NCBI GenBank assembly: GCA_023052935.1
Contig: CM041295.1
Location: 106,828,711 to 106,892,710 of the forward strand
Source: Piezodorus guildinii
Lineage: Eukaryota; Arthropoda; Insecta; Hemiptera; Pentatomidae
Length of the DNA stretch: 64,000 nt
Direction: 5' to 3'
The notes under the pieces are model-generated. The model saw nothing but the letters and a program-made list of their open reading frames with translations, made no database searches and was not told the origin of the DNA. The position numbers were made by a program, and so were the translations under genes. Every line of letters begins with the position of its first letter. The stretch's first letter is position 1. Below, in pieces: positions 23,880 through 35,199 of this stretch.

Positions 23880-24130
23880 CTACATCCCAACAAGGAAAGG
23901 GTTCAGTGCATATAAAGATTTGTACTGTTTCTTGGCCAACTGCTGTTCACGCAACGCCACCATATTTTTCCCCGATCTTTAAGCACCCACTTGATAGAGA
24001 CTGGGTGAGCCCTGCTCAGGGTCGACCCACAGCTAAAATAATAGAATAATCATTTTGTCACAGGCAGGATTTGACCCCGGTAGCCGAAGAACAGTTGTCC
24101 TGAACTCATTCCACTTGACCTGACCGCTGC
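23880..24130 (-). mobile_element. tRNA-derived SINE, family A (minus copy)
   Basis: Reverse complement reads ACCGGGGTCAAATCCTGCC (B-box region), then 'ctattattttagctgtgggt', 'gggctcacccagtctct', 'aagtgggtgcttaaa', 'aaacagtacaaatct' and 'cactgaaccc'. This matches the best copy near 33.3 kb in order. Confidence 0.75.
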
Positions 24131-24261
24131 TTACCACCTTAAAAAATACGATGATCTAATGAGGTCATAGGAAATATTGAGGGAAGTTTTTCATTATGTA
24201 CTTTTTCTATTCAATTACGTACTAATACTGCAGATACATTCAGCATTGTATCCACTTTGAC

Positions 24262-24372
24262 GATAGGGTCACCTGTGGTGTACTGGCTTGCATAATAGCC
24301 TTCTATGCCCAATGCTGTGGGTTCAAACCTGACTAGCAGCAGTTGCATGAAATGACGTTAAATAAACAATCA
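24262..24372 (+). mobile_element. tRNA-derived SINE, family B (short copy)
   Basis: Head 'acctgtggtgtactggcttg' and 'ttctatgcccaa', then a B-box-like GTGGGTTCAAACCTGACTAGC, joined directly to the family tail 'gaaatgacgttaaataaac'. Longer relatives lie at 41938 (plus) and 57690-57935 (minus). The central body is deleted here. Confidence 0.65.
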
Positions 24373-24884
24373 AAATTTCTAGTACTGGTATTGGTGGTGG
24401 GAACTAGTCCTGGCAGTGGACCGTTTATTGTTTTCTATCGACACAACTAGTGCCTAACAAGAGATGCCGCACCGAAATGATAAATTGTGAGGGTCATTAT
24501 TTATTCCTTGGCAACGCCGATAAATAAGTATTTACATTCTAACTGAGCATTTTGAGACATTTGTCAAGGTATTTTAATTATTGTAATTTTACACAAATCA
24601 CGCACCTCTCTAATTCATTCGGAATACATGTCGGTATTGGTTATAGAAAAAAATCCCACTATTTCATAGTCATGATAATTTATTTTCCTCCCGTAACGGG
24701 ATCCGTCGAATCCAGCCAAGATAACCTTCTGGAAAAATAGATTGGAAGGAAGACTTGCTCAAGGCCCTCAGTATGTTGTGCACACTGTAAGCCATCCCTC
24801 ATTGTAACCTCACATCTATCTAAAGTTCACTATTATAAATACCATTTTTCTTAATTTTGACATTGTATACTTTTATTTGATGAT

Positions 24885-25110
24885 TTGATACATAATATGA
24901 ACTGGTTCCCATGACGTTACGTTTTAAGGATCGATTTACTTATTCATCCTTTTCAAATTTTCGAATTCCAGTTTTCAACGGAAATACACGTTTTAGAGTC
25001 CCCTGAGTCCATATAACCGAGTAACTCCAAAAAGTCTGTGTGTCCGCCCGTGTGTGTGTGTATAATATATCTTTGGAAAGCTAAAGGTTTTAGGAAAAAC
25101 TTGTCCAGAG
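24885..25110 (-). repeat. Dispersed repeat R1, 3' part in inverse orientation
   Basis: Reverse complement of the end of the 20.87-21.4 kb copy ('gaactggttcccatgacgtt', then 'cgatttacttattcatcctt', 'cacgttttagagtcccctga'). It continues into a GT-rich stretch and 'tctttggaaagctaaagg', which resembles the R2 'ctttccaacgg' block. Confidence 0.75.
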
Positions 25111-25359
25111 AGAAATGCTTGATTTATTTGGCTATGGTACCCAAATACATCGGGTTGCTTACATAACAAAGCATACTTAATCAATTCCTTGGACATATTC
25201 ACATACATTTTCAATTTTTTTTTTCCCTATAATATTTTCGTCTTTACACATTCAATTACGCACAACGGTCTAGTACAAAAATTTGGGGATAAAAAACTAA
25301 TAAGATAACCCTTACAAAAGAAATTATTATTAAAATAGTCACACAGATTTTTGTTGCTA

Positions 25360-25737
25360 CAGTCGAGGTCATAGAAATTGCATCACCTACGCTTTAATTT
25401 GTGGTTAAATGGTAATGAATTCGATCCAATCGAATAGTTTTTTTCTACTAATTTATATCATACGCTTAATGAAATGATGAAGATATAAAAAATAAAATAA
25501 CGTTTCCTAGTTCTTGGTTAATATTTTTAACTACTACTAGAATAAAATTTTTAATTATGCCGAATTTAATCATTTTGCTACTAGAAACAATTACCATTGC
25601 AAGATAACATGAAGTAGAACAATTTTCACGGAAAACAGTGCTCACACAAATTAACAGTAGTCATAGTTTTGAAAGTCTATATTATAATTCATTCTAACGA
25701 TAGAACATAAACTTCTATTTATTTTTCTTTTTTTTTT
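25360..25737 (+). mobile_element. Tc1-like MITE (copy 4, right end lost)
   Basis: Starts TA|CAGTCGAGGTCATAGAAATT and follows the family body ('ttctagttcttggttaa'-like, 'aataaaatttttaattatgc', 'taacatgaagtagaacaatt'), then breaks off at a T-rich stretch before the right terminal repeat. Confidence 0.75.
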
Positions 25738-25739
25738 TG

Positions 25740-26120
25740 TTGTGTGGAGCTGGATAGTGATTGAGTTAGAGGATTGAGGCGATGAATAAGGTTCCAATGG
25801 AATTTGGATCATTTTACTGGGATAAGGTATAAAATAAATGTAATATTGAGGTCGTGGTGTAAGGTTGGTGACATAATAAGAAGCATTAACTATTGTTCGG
25901 AGGACTTTAGATTGAAATGATTGAATGCGTTTGATGTTTATTTGGCAGACCCCAACAGTTCAAGTCTATAGGTCCTGATAGGTTTCAGTAATGTCTTGTA
26001 AATTAGCAATTTGTTTCCATTAGAAAGTGTAGAATTTTCTGCTTAAGAGTCTGTATAATTTGCCAAATCGTCGGTTAAGTTCTTTCGTTTATGTCTAGTA
26101 TGCGAGTTCCCAAAGATGGG
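25740..26120 (-). pseudogene. Jockey-like LINE fragment (second subfamily)
   Basis: The minus-strand frame contains RIQSFQSKVLRTIVNASYYV, equivalent to the C-terminal thumb of Jockey polymerases (IQxxQSKxLRxIxNAPxYV). It is distinct enough from the 21.9-kb family to be a different subfamily. 5' and 3' ends are missing. Confidence 0.6.
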
Positions 26121-26929
26121 TAATTAAAATCAGGAACTAATGATTTAATCTTAAATTATAAAAATTTCAAGCAAACAAATACTGTATGTAGTTTATGTAA
26201 CACAAATGAAATAGAAGATTCTTTCTTTTTCTGGCTGCCTGTCCGATACTATCAGAGTTCAGAAAAAAATATTTGATTTCTAAAAATCTAACTTGGGATC
26301 AAACAATAGAGTGGATAGATGAAAAATATTGTGTGGCATTGGTTAATTACTTCAGATCTGTTTTCTCCTATAGAATGGTACTCACAAAATAATTTAACTA
26401 TTAGTGAAATTGATTTTAATATATCATTAACTTCTGAAGTGTGAATATATTTTTTCTTATTTTGTTAATACTTAATTATATTGATAGATTGAAGAATATT
26501 TTTGTCATTAACGCAGACTCCACGGACGGTCAATAGACATGTAATGCCTCTGATATTAGATTTTTTTTTTTTATAATATTATTTTATTTTATAATTTGTA
26601 AATCGTTTATTTTTTATTGAGTGTGATATCGAAAAATAAAAAGACTTTTTATTTATCTATATCTATCTACCTTTAACCCCGTTGGGAGAAATATGCCAAG
26701 ATCGTAATTGTACGTCTCCAATTAGGCCTAGTGATATAAATAAACCTAGGACGTCAGATTGAGTTGCGTTTTAGCTACCAAGGCCGGAACGACAAACGGT
26801 GATTATCCTTCATGTTATAGAAGCATTGATTTTGAATTGAAAAATGACCATACTCGTCCTGACATGGTTTTTGTTTTTCCCCTCCAAGAGGAAGAATACG
26901 CTTCCATGAAAATTCTCATCTCGGTCCGC

Positions 26930-27310
26930 AAACCTCGTTCGTGCGATCGATCGCGGTTGACGGGAGACGCACTCCGGCCTCTAGGGTGGACTTGCCTTCC
27001 CACACGCTTCATCTACTGTCGCCTGCCATAAGAAAAAAGCGTCATTTCGAACGAATAAAAATGAAAGGGAAAACAAAGGCAACCGGCGCTGACGTCACGG
27101 AGGGAGGGGAGCGAGGATGGTGGAGGAGTGATGCAACCGGTGAGGGGGAAGGGCACTCTCTGACGCAATTCCAGGGTACGTCAATTAGTCGGCTCTGGTT
27201 GTTGTTGTAAGCGGATCATAGCTGTAGTAACAGTCTGCTCTAGTAGTAGTACTAAGCAGATCGAGGTAGTAATAAAGGCAGCCTTACACGTTGAGAAAAC
27301 AGGTAGGTAA
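26930..27310 (+). promoter_or_regulatory. GC-rich segment with a CRE palindrome; possible internal promoter
   Basis: About 350 bp of much higher GC and CpG density than the surrounding intron, containing the full CREB/ATF palindrome TGACGTCA at about 27090-27097 and purine-rich stretches. It ends in CAG|GTAGGT at about 27302, a good donor-like match. This could be an alternative first exon and promoter of the lilliputian-like gene, or simply a GC-rich repeat fragment. No coding frame is convincing. Confidence 0.3.
27200..27275 (+). repeat. Outlying copy of the 42-bp minisatellite unit
   Basis: 'gtagtaacagtctgct', then 'agtagtagtactaagcagat', 'cgaggtagtaataa' reproduces about one and a half units of the array 1.3 kb downstream (28.59-29.07 kb). 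Confidence 0.7.
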
Positions 27311-27364
27311 AATATCCTGAGAGCGAGGTCTAGTGAGAGTTCACAAAATTAACAGAAGAGAAGG

Positions 27365-27960
27365 AAAGGAATAATTTTTGGTGTATTATTTTAAATAATA
27401 AACTTTTGTAATCAACCAAAAAAAATGTTAAAAAATTACCCTCCTCACGCTTAAAATTTGAGGTTTACGTTTCAAGATATGTAAAAACCGACTAACGAAT
27501 ACAAAAAAAATCCGTTTGTGCGCCATACGCCGTCCGCGGCATTTTTTTCGAAACTACTGGACCAATTTTTATGAAATTCATCACAAAAATACTACGGTTT
27601 TTTTATAGCAAAGAGGATCCCAACACTTAGACGTTGAAATTAGCTGGTAATTTTCAAAACGGCGGCCGATTGAAAGTGATTCAATTCAATAACTCAGTTA
27701 TTTTCTGTAAGATAGAGAAGAAATGTATAATTGCTTTTTAACCAAAAAAAAAACGCGAATAATTATAAAAAAAAGTAGAAAAATAAAAAAAATAAATTGT
27801 AAGGAAGTCAAGTATAAATGCTTTTGGTTTATTATTTTCAATAATGAACCTTTGTAATCGACCAAACAAAGAAATAAATATTACCCCCCTCAAAATTTGA
27901 GGGCTTACGTTTCAGGATACGTCGGACCCGAATAACTAATAAAAAAAAATCCGTTTTTCC
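27365..27960 (+). repeat. Diverged direct duplication, ~445-bp spacing
   Basis: 27365-27510 and 27810-27955 are related: 'ttggtgtattattttaaata' vs 'ttggtttattattttcaata', 'tttgtaatc.accaaa', 'aaatttgagg.cttacgtttca' and 'aaaaaaatccgttt' occur in the same order. The stretch between contains 'actactggaccaatttttat', a phrase frequent in insect dispersed repeats. Non-coding. Confidence 0.65.
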
Positions 27961-28587
27961 TAATTAATTATAAATATCAAAAAATTAGTCCTTATTGCTA
28001 TGTCATAGAGAATTAAATTTCCTGCAAAATGAAAAAAGAATCATTGAAATTGGTTTAGAACTAGCAGAAATATACGTTTAGAGCAGAGAGATGCGTTTTG
28101 AAATTAGCAGTCGTGATATATTATTTTCTTTTGAATTATTTATTGCTTTTCATATTAGTTAATTGACTATTAACAGCTATATTAGCAGATATGCCCTAAT
28201 ATAATTATTTAGAAATGATAAACCATTGTGTAATAATTTGTAGGGTTTTTTTGTTTGTTTTTTAATAAATTTGTATAGTAACATCAAATATTACTTTTTG
28301 TAAAATCCTATATTATCATTGAATGTTATTATTTTTTTAAAGAAAAAAAAATAAATGACTAAGTTATATCAAAACAAACAAGTGTAATATACACATTATG
28401 AAAACATGTTTTTTTTTTTAATGTAAGAACTCCATAATTAAACATTATTTATTAGAAAATTCTGTAATTAAATATTTTTCCTTTCTATAATACGTTGAAA
28501 GTATTTGAGAATGTATGTTAATTCACTCGCTCCAAATCTTACGATATTTTACCTACCTGTTTTACGTCTAGAATGACCTTAAAATTC

Positions 28588-29071
28588 TAGTAGTGAGCAG
28601 ATCAAGATAGTAGTAGTAACAGACTGCTGTTGTAGTTCTAAGCAGATCGAGGTAGTAGTAACTGTCTACTGTAGTAGTATTGAGCAGATCTAGGTAGTGG
28701 TAACAGTCTACTGTAGTAGTAATAAGCAGATCGAGGTAGTAGTAACTATCCACTGTATTAGTAGTGAGCGGATCAAGGTAGTAGTAACAGTCTACTGTAG
28801 TAGTAATAAGCAGATCGAGGTAGTAGTAACTATCCACTGTATTAGTAGTGAGCAGATCAAGGTAGTAGCAACATTCTACTGTAGTAGTAATTAGCAGATC
28901 GAGGTAGTAGTAACAGTCTACTGTAGTAGTAGTAAGCACATCGAGGTAGTAGTAACAGACTACTGTAGTTATAATAAGATATCATTAACAGTCTACTAAA
29001 GTAGTAATAAGCAGATCGAGGTAGTTGTAGTGACAGTTACTGTAGTAGTAGTTAGCAGATCGAAGTAATTT
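28588..29071. repeat. 42-bp minisatellite, about 11 units
   Basis: The unit is AGCAGATCGAGGTAGTAGTA followed by 'acagtctactgtagtagtaata'. Successive AGCAGATC anchors at 28683 and 28725 give exactly 42 bp. Two alternating variants ('cagtctactgtagtagtaat' and 'ctatccactgtattagtagt') suggest an 84-bp higher-order unit in the centre. Because 42 is divisible by 3, long repetitive frames stay open on both strands (123 codons on the minus strand, 14-residue period), but nothing indicates they are expressed. Confidence 0.9.
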
Positions 29072-29299
29072 TTAGAGTCGAGTGCTACTTCGTCTTCCCC
29101 TAAATACACTAGTCAGCAGTGCTAGATATTCGCGTATTATTTCACAATTGCGTTCATTATCGGGTAAAATGGCTAATTCCAGTAAAAAAAAAAAAAAAAA
29201 AAAATCATGCATAAAGGGTTCAGTACAACTTTTAATTAGTTACTTTCAGCAATATTTGTGCACACAAGGATTAAATATATCTATTTATTCGCCTTAGAA

Positions 29300-30785
29300 T
29301 TTAATAAATGCAATCTAATCTCTTTGCTCGTTTCTTTATAACTTTAAATAAATTATTTGTTTTCCTTAGAAGTAATGTTTTTCTTCAGAAATTTACCAAA
29401 GTAACTCATAACACCTAACTTAGTTTAAACTACCTAAATAAAATTGCGTGGTTCCGTTTAGTTAAGCTTTTGCATAATTTTTAAATAGGATAATTTAGAC
29501 ACCAAACTTATTTTTTTACCTTCACTAGAACCAGAGATATTAAATAAAATGTGCTTTTCCCGATAACAATTTCCTATCTTCTTACGCGACTGCTAGGGAG
29601 GGTTAGCCCCTGATATTTTTTCAGAATCTAATGGATCAATATCTAGTTTTATCTAAAAAAATTTAAATAAAAACCAATGATACACATTTGAGATTATCTC
29701 CTTGTTAGCTTTTTCCACTTAGGAGATCTTACAACATGTGTATCATTTGGAAAATGTAGTTTAAAAATTTTCGCGTTCGCAATATCATAGTATTATTATT
29801 TATTTTTATTTTTTTTTATTCAGTACTGAACTCCCTACAGAAGCCAGATCCGTCCCCACTCGAAAGAATCTCCGTTCCTAACATTAAGAGAAACGTTTTC
29901 CATTTAGGCGAACCTTATATAGTAGAAATGTTGTAAAAAGTTTTTTTTTTTTCCTCTGGAGTTCATCAGAAGTTTAAGTGAGGTAGATTCGTATAAATAT
30001 AAAACCCGTAATGGCTTTTATAATTAAAGCACAAACCTACCCCACCTCTTTCTCAACTTCTCTCCGGATTAAAAAGAACTTATGATTCACTTGTCCCAGA
30101 TAACTGTTTTTTTTTTTTTTCTTCCACTGCTCTTCAATTCATTCTAATCTCTTTGCACGCCTGAAACACCTGAATTAACTTAATCTGAAGGAATAAAAGT
30201 GAAAAAATATCCTTAATTCTTTACTGTTAAAGATACCATTATCAGAAAAGTTATAATGGAGAGGTCAGCCTGCGAATTGAATAATAATTTCTCTTTTCGC
30301 TGGAACAAGACTTTTTTTTAACGTCTTAAAATTATTCAATGAAAATTATATAATTGGTATTCCACGAACACGATGTTGATAAGGGAAATATATAATACAT
30401 GATTATACATTTGTATTAAATATGATTGTGAGTATAATTTAAGCTGACATAATATACTATATCATTTTTCTAAAAAAAGAATATATATATTTGGTAATTG
30501 AAGTTACCTACTGGTCTTGAGTTTCAGTCAATAAATAAGCAATTTTATATTGGCTCTGTTTCGACAATAATTTGTTCTCGTGGCAAATAGAGACATAATA
30601 GTGTTTTACAAAGACATGTGTGGATACTACAAACTCTGTGAGAACACGTTTGTAGTATCCGCACATATCTATGTAAGACACTAGTTTGTCTCAAATTAGC
30701 ATATATATGAAAACAATAAATTATCGAAACGTAGCCTAAACACAATGGCTTATTTAGTGACTGAACCTCAAGATTCAGTAGATAA
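29300..30785. other. No recognised gene
   Basis: AT-rich intronic DNA. It has T-rich runs (about 29941, 30109 and 30311), an imperfect inverted repeat at about 30600-30680 ('ctacaaactctgtgagaaca' against 'gtgttctcacagagtttgtag'-like sequence), and no coding or family match. Confidence 0.45.
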
Positions 30786-30788
30786 TTT

Positions 30789-30795
<7 letters not shown>

Positions 30796-30853
<58 letters not shown>
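30796..30853. repeat. (AT)n microsatellite
   Basis: About 58 bp of uninterrupted TA repeats following a short (CA)n. Confidence 0.95.
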
Positions 30854-30863
<10 letters not shown>

Positions 30864-30984
30864 TAAAAATATTATTTATTATTTACTTTATGACAGTATA
30901 CCTAAACGCTGTTCCGAAAGTAGACTAGCCTCTTAATTAAGCACAAAAAAACATAAACATATTTTTTTTCAGTTTTCTCTTTCA

Positions 30985-31395
30985 GTTGTTAATCAAATTC
31001 GCTCAGCTTGCATATTTAGCTATTAATTATCAATGCTAAGATAGTATGGTTATTTTTTTTTAGAATCTACAAAATTAAAGGTACTTTAGAGAAAGAAAAT
31101 TTTAAATATCGGCATTTAAGCCCTGTCAGGCTATTTCAAACAGAATGAAACCTACATGATATTAAAGTCAATTAAATTTTACATTGGCATAGAGAGTTTA
31201 ATCAAAATTTTTAGAACCGCTTTTGAGAAAATCGTAAAAAGGTGCAAAATGCATGGTATAAAGTGGCTCTTCCGGTAACCTGATTTTAATGAAAAAGGTT
31301 TTGTTACGTCTAGGGCGTATATTTGTCTTAAATATGAAATTTCAGTTTCATAGGACTTATCGTTTACGTGCGGGAGTTACATGTATATTACAGTA
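30985..31395 (+). repeat. Dispersed repeat R1 (copy 5)
   Basis: Contains 'agaatctacaaaattaaagg', 'ggcatttaagccctgtcagg', 'ggtgcaaaatgcatgg' and 'cgtctagggcgtatatttgt', closely matching the copy at 20.87 kb. The 3' part is cut off by an (AT)n tract at about 31403. Confidence 0.8.
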
Positions 31396-31400
31396 ACACA

Positions 31401-31402
<2 letters not shown>

Positions 31403-31452
<50 letters not shown>

Positions 31453-31730
31453 TGAACTACTGTAATATTGTTGGTGTGGGTAAGTTAAAACTTTAATATA
31501 AAACAAAGGAAAGTGTTAAAGCAATATGTTTTTCTCTCCGGATTCTATGCGAGTTGGCCGTCTCCCAAACCATCCACTGTACAGATAGAATATTAGTTAA
31601 GAGAGTTTGTATCTAAAGATACTATTAAATAACCCTTTTCTCGTAGAAAGTAATAATGAAAAAGCAAATACAGTAGCCACGTGGAGCACTGAGTACTCTA
31701 CCAATATTTTCAAATCATATAATTTCATTT

Positions 31731-31761
<31 letters not shown>

Positions 31762-31793
31762 TATAATATATATATAATATATATATATATATG
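31403..31793. repeat. Two (AT)n tracts flanking a short unique spacer
   Basis: (AT)n at about 31403-31446 and a second interrupted one at about 31745-31793 preceded by an A run. The spacer has no recognised feature. Confidence 0.85.
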
Positions 31794-32559
31794 TTGTTAC
31801 TTAAAAATATTTACTGAGTCTTTAAATTAAAATAAAAAAATTAACACACGACTTCCAATTACCTCTGTTGTTAACATCAATTTAAGAATTGAAACGATGA
31901 AGAAAATGGTTAAAGAATTAATTACACTGAGTTTTAATCGAACAATGTGTTTTATTAAATAATCTATTATACTATTGTCTGAAATAATAATCAGTTAGTT
32001 TTAGTAAAATTGAAATTAGAAAATTTTCGCTATCACAATATTTTCCCTTATTTTTAAAAAATATTTATTTGTTGAAATTAAAAACTGTATGTCTAAATAT
32101 ACATTCGTAAACGACATGAAACAAACCTGTGGACATAATACTAATGGTTATTACTGCAGTAACAATGTCCAGTTGAAAGTAATTTCATGAATTAGAGAGT
32201 GCTTTGCTTAGTGCGTCAATATATTTTTAGTCGTTTAAATAATTTAAAAATTAATTTTACACATAAGGATTATCGATAGTCATCCCAACTATGGATGGCT
32301 TATGTAAGTAATTTTTTCTAAAAAATGTCATATTTATATTATATTTCGTATACGATAATGTTTACCTTAATTCGGACCAAGAAAGAACAAAAGAAATAGA
32401 CATAATAAAATTAAAACTTTTGAAGCACATTGAGTCAAAAGGTGGGAGAATACATCCCTTCTCCAGCCGAATTTGAAAATTTAAGTGATGAAGCTGAAAT
32501 GGAGGTAGGGTGGATACCTGCCCAGGAAAAAGGACAAGTATGTGGTCAAAAAGCATCAT

Positions 32560-32730
32560 CGAATTAGTTCATTTAGACCATTCAAGAAACAGGGGAACAC
32601 CTTACCTCAGGTGAAGGGATAACATTGTCCAGAAAGATCTGAATGAAAGTTGCAAATGAAAGAGAATGTTGGTCCAAAATTGTAAAGAACATTATAGTGT
32701 TCTTCAGTTCTTATAAGAGAAATAATAATA
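32560..32730 (+). pseudogene. Possible LINE C-terminal fragment
   Basis: A plus-strand frame gives HSRNRGTPYLR, stop, RDNIVQKDLNESCK, then KRMLVQNCKEHYSV. This resembles the end of many insect LINE polymerases (KRxRGxPxxRWxDDIxxxxG ... AxDRExWRxxV). Two stops are present. The match is short, so this is tentative. Confidence 0.35.
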
Positions 32731-33287
32731 TTTTTAAAGTTAAAATCCTTTGTTCCTCCTTCAGCAGAGACTGTTATCATGTATTGTCAACAAAGCCTTC
32801 TTACAATTATTATATTTAATACGAACAATATATTTATAATTCATCGAAGTATTTTGGAATCACAGGGTAAGAATTAGGATCGTGGAATCGTGCATGAAAT
32901 GGATCTAAATCTTCGCTGTTACTAACATATATCCATAGTTTTAAAATACGACACATTATATAAATATGTGAAGGTTTATATGTTTTTAACTAGCATGTTT
33001 TAACAGAGGCTGTAAAGCTGGTCGAGTAAGAGATAAAAGGATCCACAGGTGATTTGACAACATAAGGGCTCCTTTGAAAGAGTCCACATGAGTATTGATT
33101 ATAGCCCCATAGCCGCTCTATATCTCCACCAAACACTGGGATATTATTTCATCCAATCCCCTGAATTAGCAACACCATCCTACCATTTTGGAAGATTTAG
33201 TTTTGATACGAAATAAATAGCAGTTGTATTTTTCTCGAACTATTTAAGTACCGAGAGGGAGGGATTTTAACAAGGTGTAAGAGCGAT

Positions 33288-33560
33288 ACGTAATGGAGCG
33301 GCGTGGTCTAGTGGGTAGAGCGCTAGTCTACTGTACTCCGGGTGTTGGGTTCGAATCCCGGCTGTGGCGGAAAATTATTTATTCTGTTATTTCAGGCGAT
33401 CCTGGGGTATGGAGACCCTCCTGGGGCACACCCGGCCTCTTTAAAGTGGGTAGCCAAAAATGGGAAAAAAATCTGGCGGCTAAGCGTGATCATTGAACGG
33501 CCGTTGGCCTAGAAACAGTACGAATCTCTACATGTACTGAGCCCAAAACTCTTTTTTGTT
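33288..33560 (+). mobile_element. tRNA-derived SINE, family A (best copy)
   Basis: The head has a polymerase III A box (TGGTCTAGTGGGTAGAGCGC) and B box (GGGTTCGAATCCCGGCTGTG) with tRNA-like spacing. The body follows: 'ttattctgttatttcagg', 'ggagaccctcctggggcaca', 'cccggcctctttaaagtggg', 'ggctaagcgtgatc' and 'agaaacagtacgaatctcta', ending in a T-rich tail. Five related copies occur in the window. It is not a functional tRNA: the acceptor stem does not close and the body is fused directly. Confidence 0.85.
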
Positions 33561-33789
33561 TTTTTTAGAGCGATACATGGGGAAACAAAAATTACTTTCT
33601 TTGATTTAATAATTTATTTTACTCCTCTTTGTTTGTTTATTCATTTTTATTTATTTATTTTTTTTAAACAATTCTTTATTGAGTAATATTACAATCTGTC
33701 CAAGTTAGGACATTTTTAATAGTGATAAAGTACAGCATTCATACTACATTCACACGATATATACAAAACAATAAATTTGTATAATAATA

Positions 33790-33865
33790 ATACAATATAC
33801 ATATATACAAAACAAAATCAATAAAATATATACAAAACAAAATCAATAAAATATATACAAAAGTC
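33790..33865. repeat. Short tandem duplication (25-bp unit)
   Basis: 'aaaatcaataaaatatatac' plus 'aaaac' is repeated directly about 2.5 times. Confidence 0.75.
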
Positions 33866-34489
33866 ACTCATACTTATATTTATCCTTTTAACGTAGCTTT
33901 ATGCTTCTTTGGCTAATCGGACGTTACTATTTTACATTTCAAGGTTTCTGATTTTTAAAATTCCCATGTCCTTTTGCCGATAACTCTTCTTTGTGAAGTT
34001 GACATTTAGTGCTTATGATGTTTCAAATCTATTGAATTAGCGCGTGTTGAATTTCTCAAACTCCTTATGTTAAACTGGCCATATACTAGTTTTGGTGACG
34101 GTTTTAAATAAGTTGCAGACCAGTTAAAAAATGGTTTGCCTCCAATCTTGTTTGAGTATTCTTTAACCACATTTCTAATTTAATACTAATTTAAATAAAA
34201 AATATGTTATACCGTATGCTCTCGATATATTGAACGTGACCTTAGTTCAAATTAAAACAACGTGTATCTACTATTTTTAGCTATTATTACCCCGGAAATA
34301 AAAAGTATCTAGAATATATGATCTCTCTACGAAAGATTGGGCAGTAATTCGATTGATAGTTTGAGTACGGACTGTTTAAAATTGTACCATGGAAATAATA
34401 ATTATATTGCAAAGAAAGTTATTAAGTGGTGCGACCATAATATATATCATACACCACTTATCAACTAACCTATCAACATACTACCAACA

Positions 34490-35195
34490 TAGTTCATGTT
34501 GGTAGCATTTTCAATATACCACATATGGTTGTTAGCACTCCATGCTCGTTGCTGGAAATCCATGGAAAGAGATACATCCGTACACAATGTTTGAGAATTA
34601 AAAGTCTAGAACAAGATATTTTAGTTTCTAAGTGTTTATCCCACAACGAGACTTTTAAGTATGGTGTCAGAATTGGAGAATTAAAATTAATTCCAACAAA
34701 TCTCACCAAACATCCTTTACTCTTCGTCTTAAACGTTTGACATTCTGTCCTACAGTATCTGTTAATAAAATTCCGGTTGAACAAATCCGTTATCTAGGAC
34801 TCCTGTTTGACAAACAAAAACAAGGAATCAGCACACTGAACTGAAACGACAAGAACCTGCTCGCCGCTTTCGGTTACTTCAACACTTACTAGACAGACAC
34901 TCTAACCTTAATGTTCTATACATCATAATCCATAATGATAAACATAACCCATAGCCTGTTCCATGCTGATTTAGTCCTAACTAGGTACCATTCATTTCAT
35001 GAAAAATCTACAATATTTTCACTCTAACCCAGTTTTTTCTCTCCTTGCATCTTCTTTAATTCCTTCTCGAGTGCTACCAATAGCTCCTTTCTTAAGTGTA
35101 TCATACCTTTATTTTATATTCTACTCACATTTACTAGATGTATTTATTAATACAGTTGTATATGTTAATGAATATAACAATTTAAAAAAAAATCC
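34490..35195 (+). pseudogene. Jockey-like LINE fragment, rearranged
   Basis: Pieces of reverse transcriptase in order: 'ggtgtcagaattggagaatt' (NGVRIGELKIN), 'caaacatcctttactcttcg' (KHxxxTFxxR), 'gaacaaatccgttatctagg' (EQIRYLGL) and 'ctgctcgccgctttcggtta'. A 3'-like end follows at about 34960-35185. Multiple frameshifts and stops; inactive. The YADD block is not preserved. Confidence 0.6.
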
Positions 35196-35199
35196 TGTT

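Noticed and set aside
28568..28939. 123-codon repetitive frame on the minus strand (and a 65-codon one on plus)
   Set aside because: It stays open only because the 42-bp minisatellite unit is a multiple of three; no start context, flanking exon or family supports a protein.
28588..29071. CRISPR-like array because of regular direct repeats
   Set aside because: Units are contiguous 42-bp repeats without unique spacers, in a eukaryotic genome.
33290..33370. Candidate tRNA gene with perfect B box
   Set aside because: The sequence runs straight into a SINE body, the acceptor stem does not pair and five diverged siblings exist, so it is a SINE head.
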